NCBI GenBank assembly: GCA_017547865.1
Contig: JAFYOA010000287.1
Span: forward strand, 1 to 12,989
DNA from: Clostridia bacterium
Lineage (GTDB): Bacteria; Bacillota_A; Clostridia; Oscillospirales; Acutalibacteraceae
Reading direction: 5' to 3'
DNA length: 12,989 nt
Under the pieces are notes generated by a model. That model was not told the origin of the DNA, searched no databases, and worked only from the letters and a program-made list of their open reading frames with translations. The translations under genes and the position numbers were made by a program. This document shows positions 12,256-12,989 of the stretch, piece by piece; within the stretch, counting starts at the first letter, position 1, and the number at the start of each line of letters is the position of its first letter.

Positions 12256-12989
12256 ATGTGGCAGTGGCCGATGGTTGTGATCGTTCTGGCGCTGGGGGTG
12301 GTGCTGCCCGGGCGGCTGCGGCATCTGCACCGGGAAGATGCAGATGCGGTTGTGCTTTCACCCCGCACGCTCTCTCCCCGGCGGGCGCTGCTTACCGGTT
12401 TGGCTGGTTCCGTTGGGGTGGGGAACATTGCGGGGGTGGCCTGCGCGCTTTCTGCCGGCGGCCCCGGGGCGATCTTCTGGATGTGGGTGTGCGGCCTGTT
12501 GGGTATGGGCACTGCGTATGCGGAGGCTTACCTGGCGGCACGGCACCCGGGCCGGGGGCCGCTGGGGTACCTGCGGGCGGCAGGATTGCGTACGGGCGTG
12601 CGGTTTTCCTGCGGCGGATGTGTGCTGGCAGCGCTGGGCATGGGCGGTATGGCCCAGGCCAACGCAGCGGGAGATGCTTTGGCGGTGTGCGGACTGCCCC
12701 GGGGCGTGGCAGCGGCTTTTTTGGCGATATTTGCCCTGGCCTTTGCGGGGAAAAATATGAGTTCTGCCGGCAAAACGGCAGAAAAACTGGTGCCGGCCAT
12801 GGGGGTGCTGTTTGTGCTTTTGTGCGCCGGTGTGCTGTGGCGGGGAAGAGCGTATATTTTACCGGCATTGTGTGCCATACCGGCAGCGGCCCTGGGCTTT
12901 GAGCCCTGCATTGGGGGCGTGGCCGGTGCCACGGTGGCGGCGGCTTTGCGGCAGGGCGTGGCCCGGGGTGTGTTCACCAACGAGGCGGG
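12256..12989 (+). CDS. AGCS-family amino acid:cation symporter (partial, compact variant)
   Basis: The frame runs open to the window end (244 codons plus two bases). It belongs to the alanine/glycine:cation symporter family, which imports small amino acids with Na+ or H+. Hallmarks are GSVGVGNIAGVACALSAGGPGAIFWMWV (51-78, quoted by its parts GVGNIAG and GGPGAIFWMW), MAQANAAGDAL (132-142), KTAEKLVPAMG (173-183), and RQGVARGVFTNEAG at the end of the window. It looks shortened: the usual N-terminal segment before the first motif is brief (about 45 residues), and the GGPMYY-type loop is replaced by GRGPLGYL (99-106). Sequence is strongly GC-rich with many CGG and GCG codons. No good promoter was found. 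The missing C-terminal half prevents judging completeness. Confidence 0.88.
   Translation, partial: MWQWPMVVIVLALGVVLPGRLRHLHREDADAVVLSPRTLSPRRALLTGLAGSVGVGNIAGVACALSAGGPGAIFWMWVCGLLGMGTAYAEAYLAARHPGRGPLGYLRAAGLRTGVRFSCGGCVLAALGMGGMAQANAAGDALAVCGLPRGVAAAFLAIFALAFAGKNMSSAGKTAEKLVPAMGVLFVLLCAGVLWRGRAYILPALCAIPAAALGFEPCIGGVAGATVAAALRQGVARGVFTNEA

Noticed and set aside
11970..12902. 310-residue plus-strand open frame overlapping the DUF6171-like and AGCS genes
   Set aside because: It lies in another frame, carries no recognisable motif and is contradicted by intact AGCS motifs in the frame starting at 12256.
1..12989. CRISPR array, transfer RNA, ribosomal RNA, insertion sequence or prophage genes
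   Set aside because: I looked for regularly spaced repeats, cloverleaf signatures, transposase or integrase motifs and terminal repeats and found none.

Overview
The window looks like chromosomal DNA from a strictly anaerobic, moderately GC-rich gut Clostridium-class bacterium, most likely Oscillospiraceae/Ruminococcaceae (Faecalibacterium, Gemmiger or Subdoligranulum-like). This is inferred from oxygen-sensitive glycyl radical enzymes, AGGAGG-type ribosome binding sites, sigma-A promoters, compact hairpin-T terminators and several small protein families common in that group. No ribosomal or transfer RNA, CRISPR array, insertion sequence or phage gene was seen.

Layout. Positions 1-30 are the tail of an unknown plus-strand gene with a terminator. 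Positions 135-4290 are three minus-strand genes: a five-bladed beta-propeller glycosidase-like protein (2692-4290), glycyl radical enzyme 1 (GRE1, 623-2608) and a small OB-fold protein (135-566). Glycyl radical enzyme 2 (GRE2, 4456-6543) runs divergently from the glycosidase-like gene. Next come an APH-type small-molecule kinase on the minus strand (6592-7485) and a divergent UroD/MtaA-like protein on the plus strand (7637-8695). The rest holds a MATE efflux transporter (8965-10386) with a long AT-rich leader, an 86-residue conserved small protein, a membrane-anchored ComEC-type metallo-beta-lactamase protein, a DUF6171-like zinc-cysteine protein on the minus strand, and the start of a divergent, compact AGCS amino-acid:cation symporter cut by the window end.

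How it may work together. The block 135-8695 reads as an uncharacterised anaerobic catabolic locus: two unusually short glycyl radical enzymes, an intracellular glycosidase-like protein, a kinase and a UroD/methyltransferase-like protein. No glycyl radical activating enzyme, transporter, corrinoid protein or regulator is in the window, so these must be supplied from elsewhere. Four of the metabolic promoters (GRE1, glycosidase-like, GRE2, UroD-like) share a non-canonical -35 beginning TTGC with a 17-bp spacer, and two have LacI/CcpA-like AAACGnTTGC elements over the -35. This suggests a common regulon. The genes after 8700 look like unrelated housekeeping or transport genes.

Limits. All family assignments come from motif reading without database searches. 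Substrates of both glycyl radical enzymes, the glycosidase-like protein, the kinase and the UroD-like protein cannot be read from the sequence.
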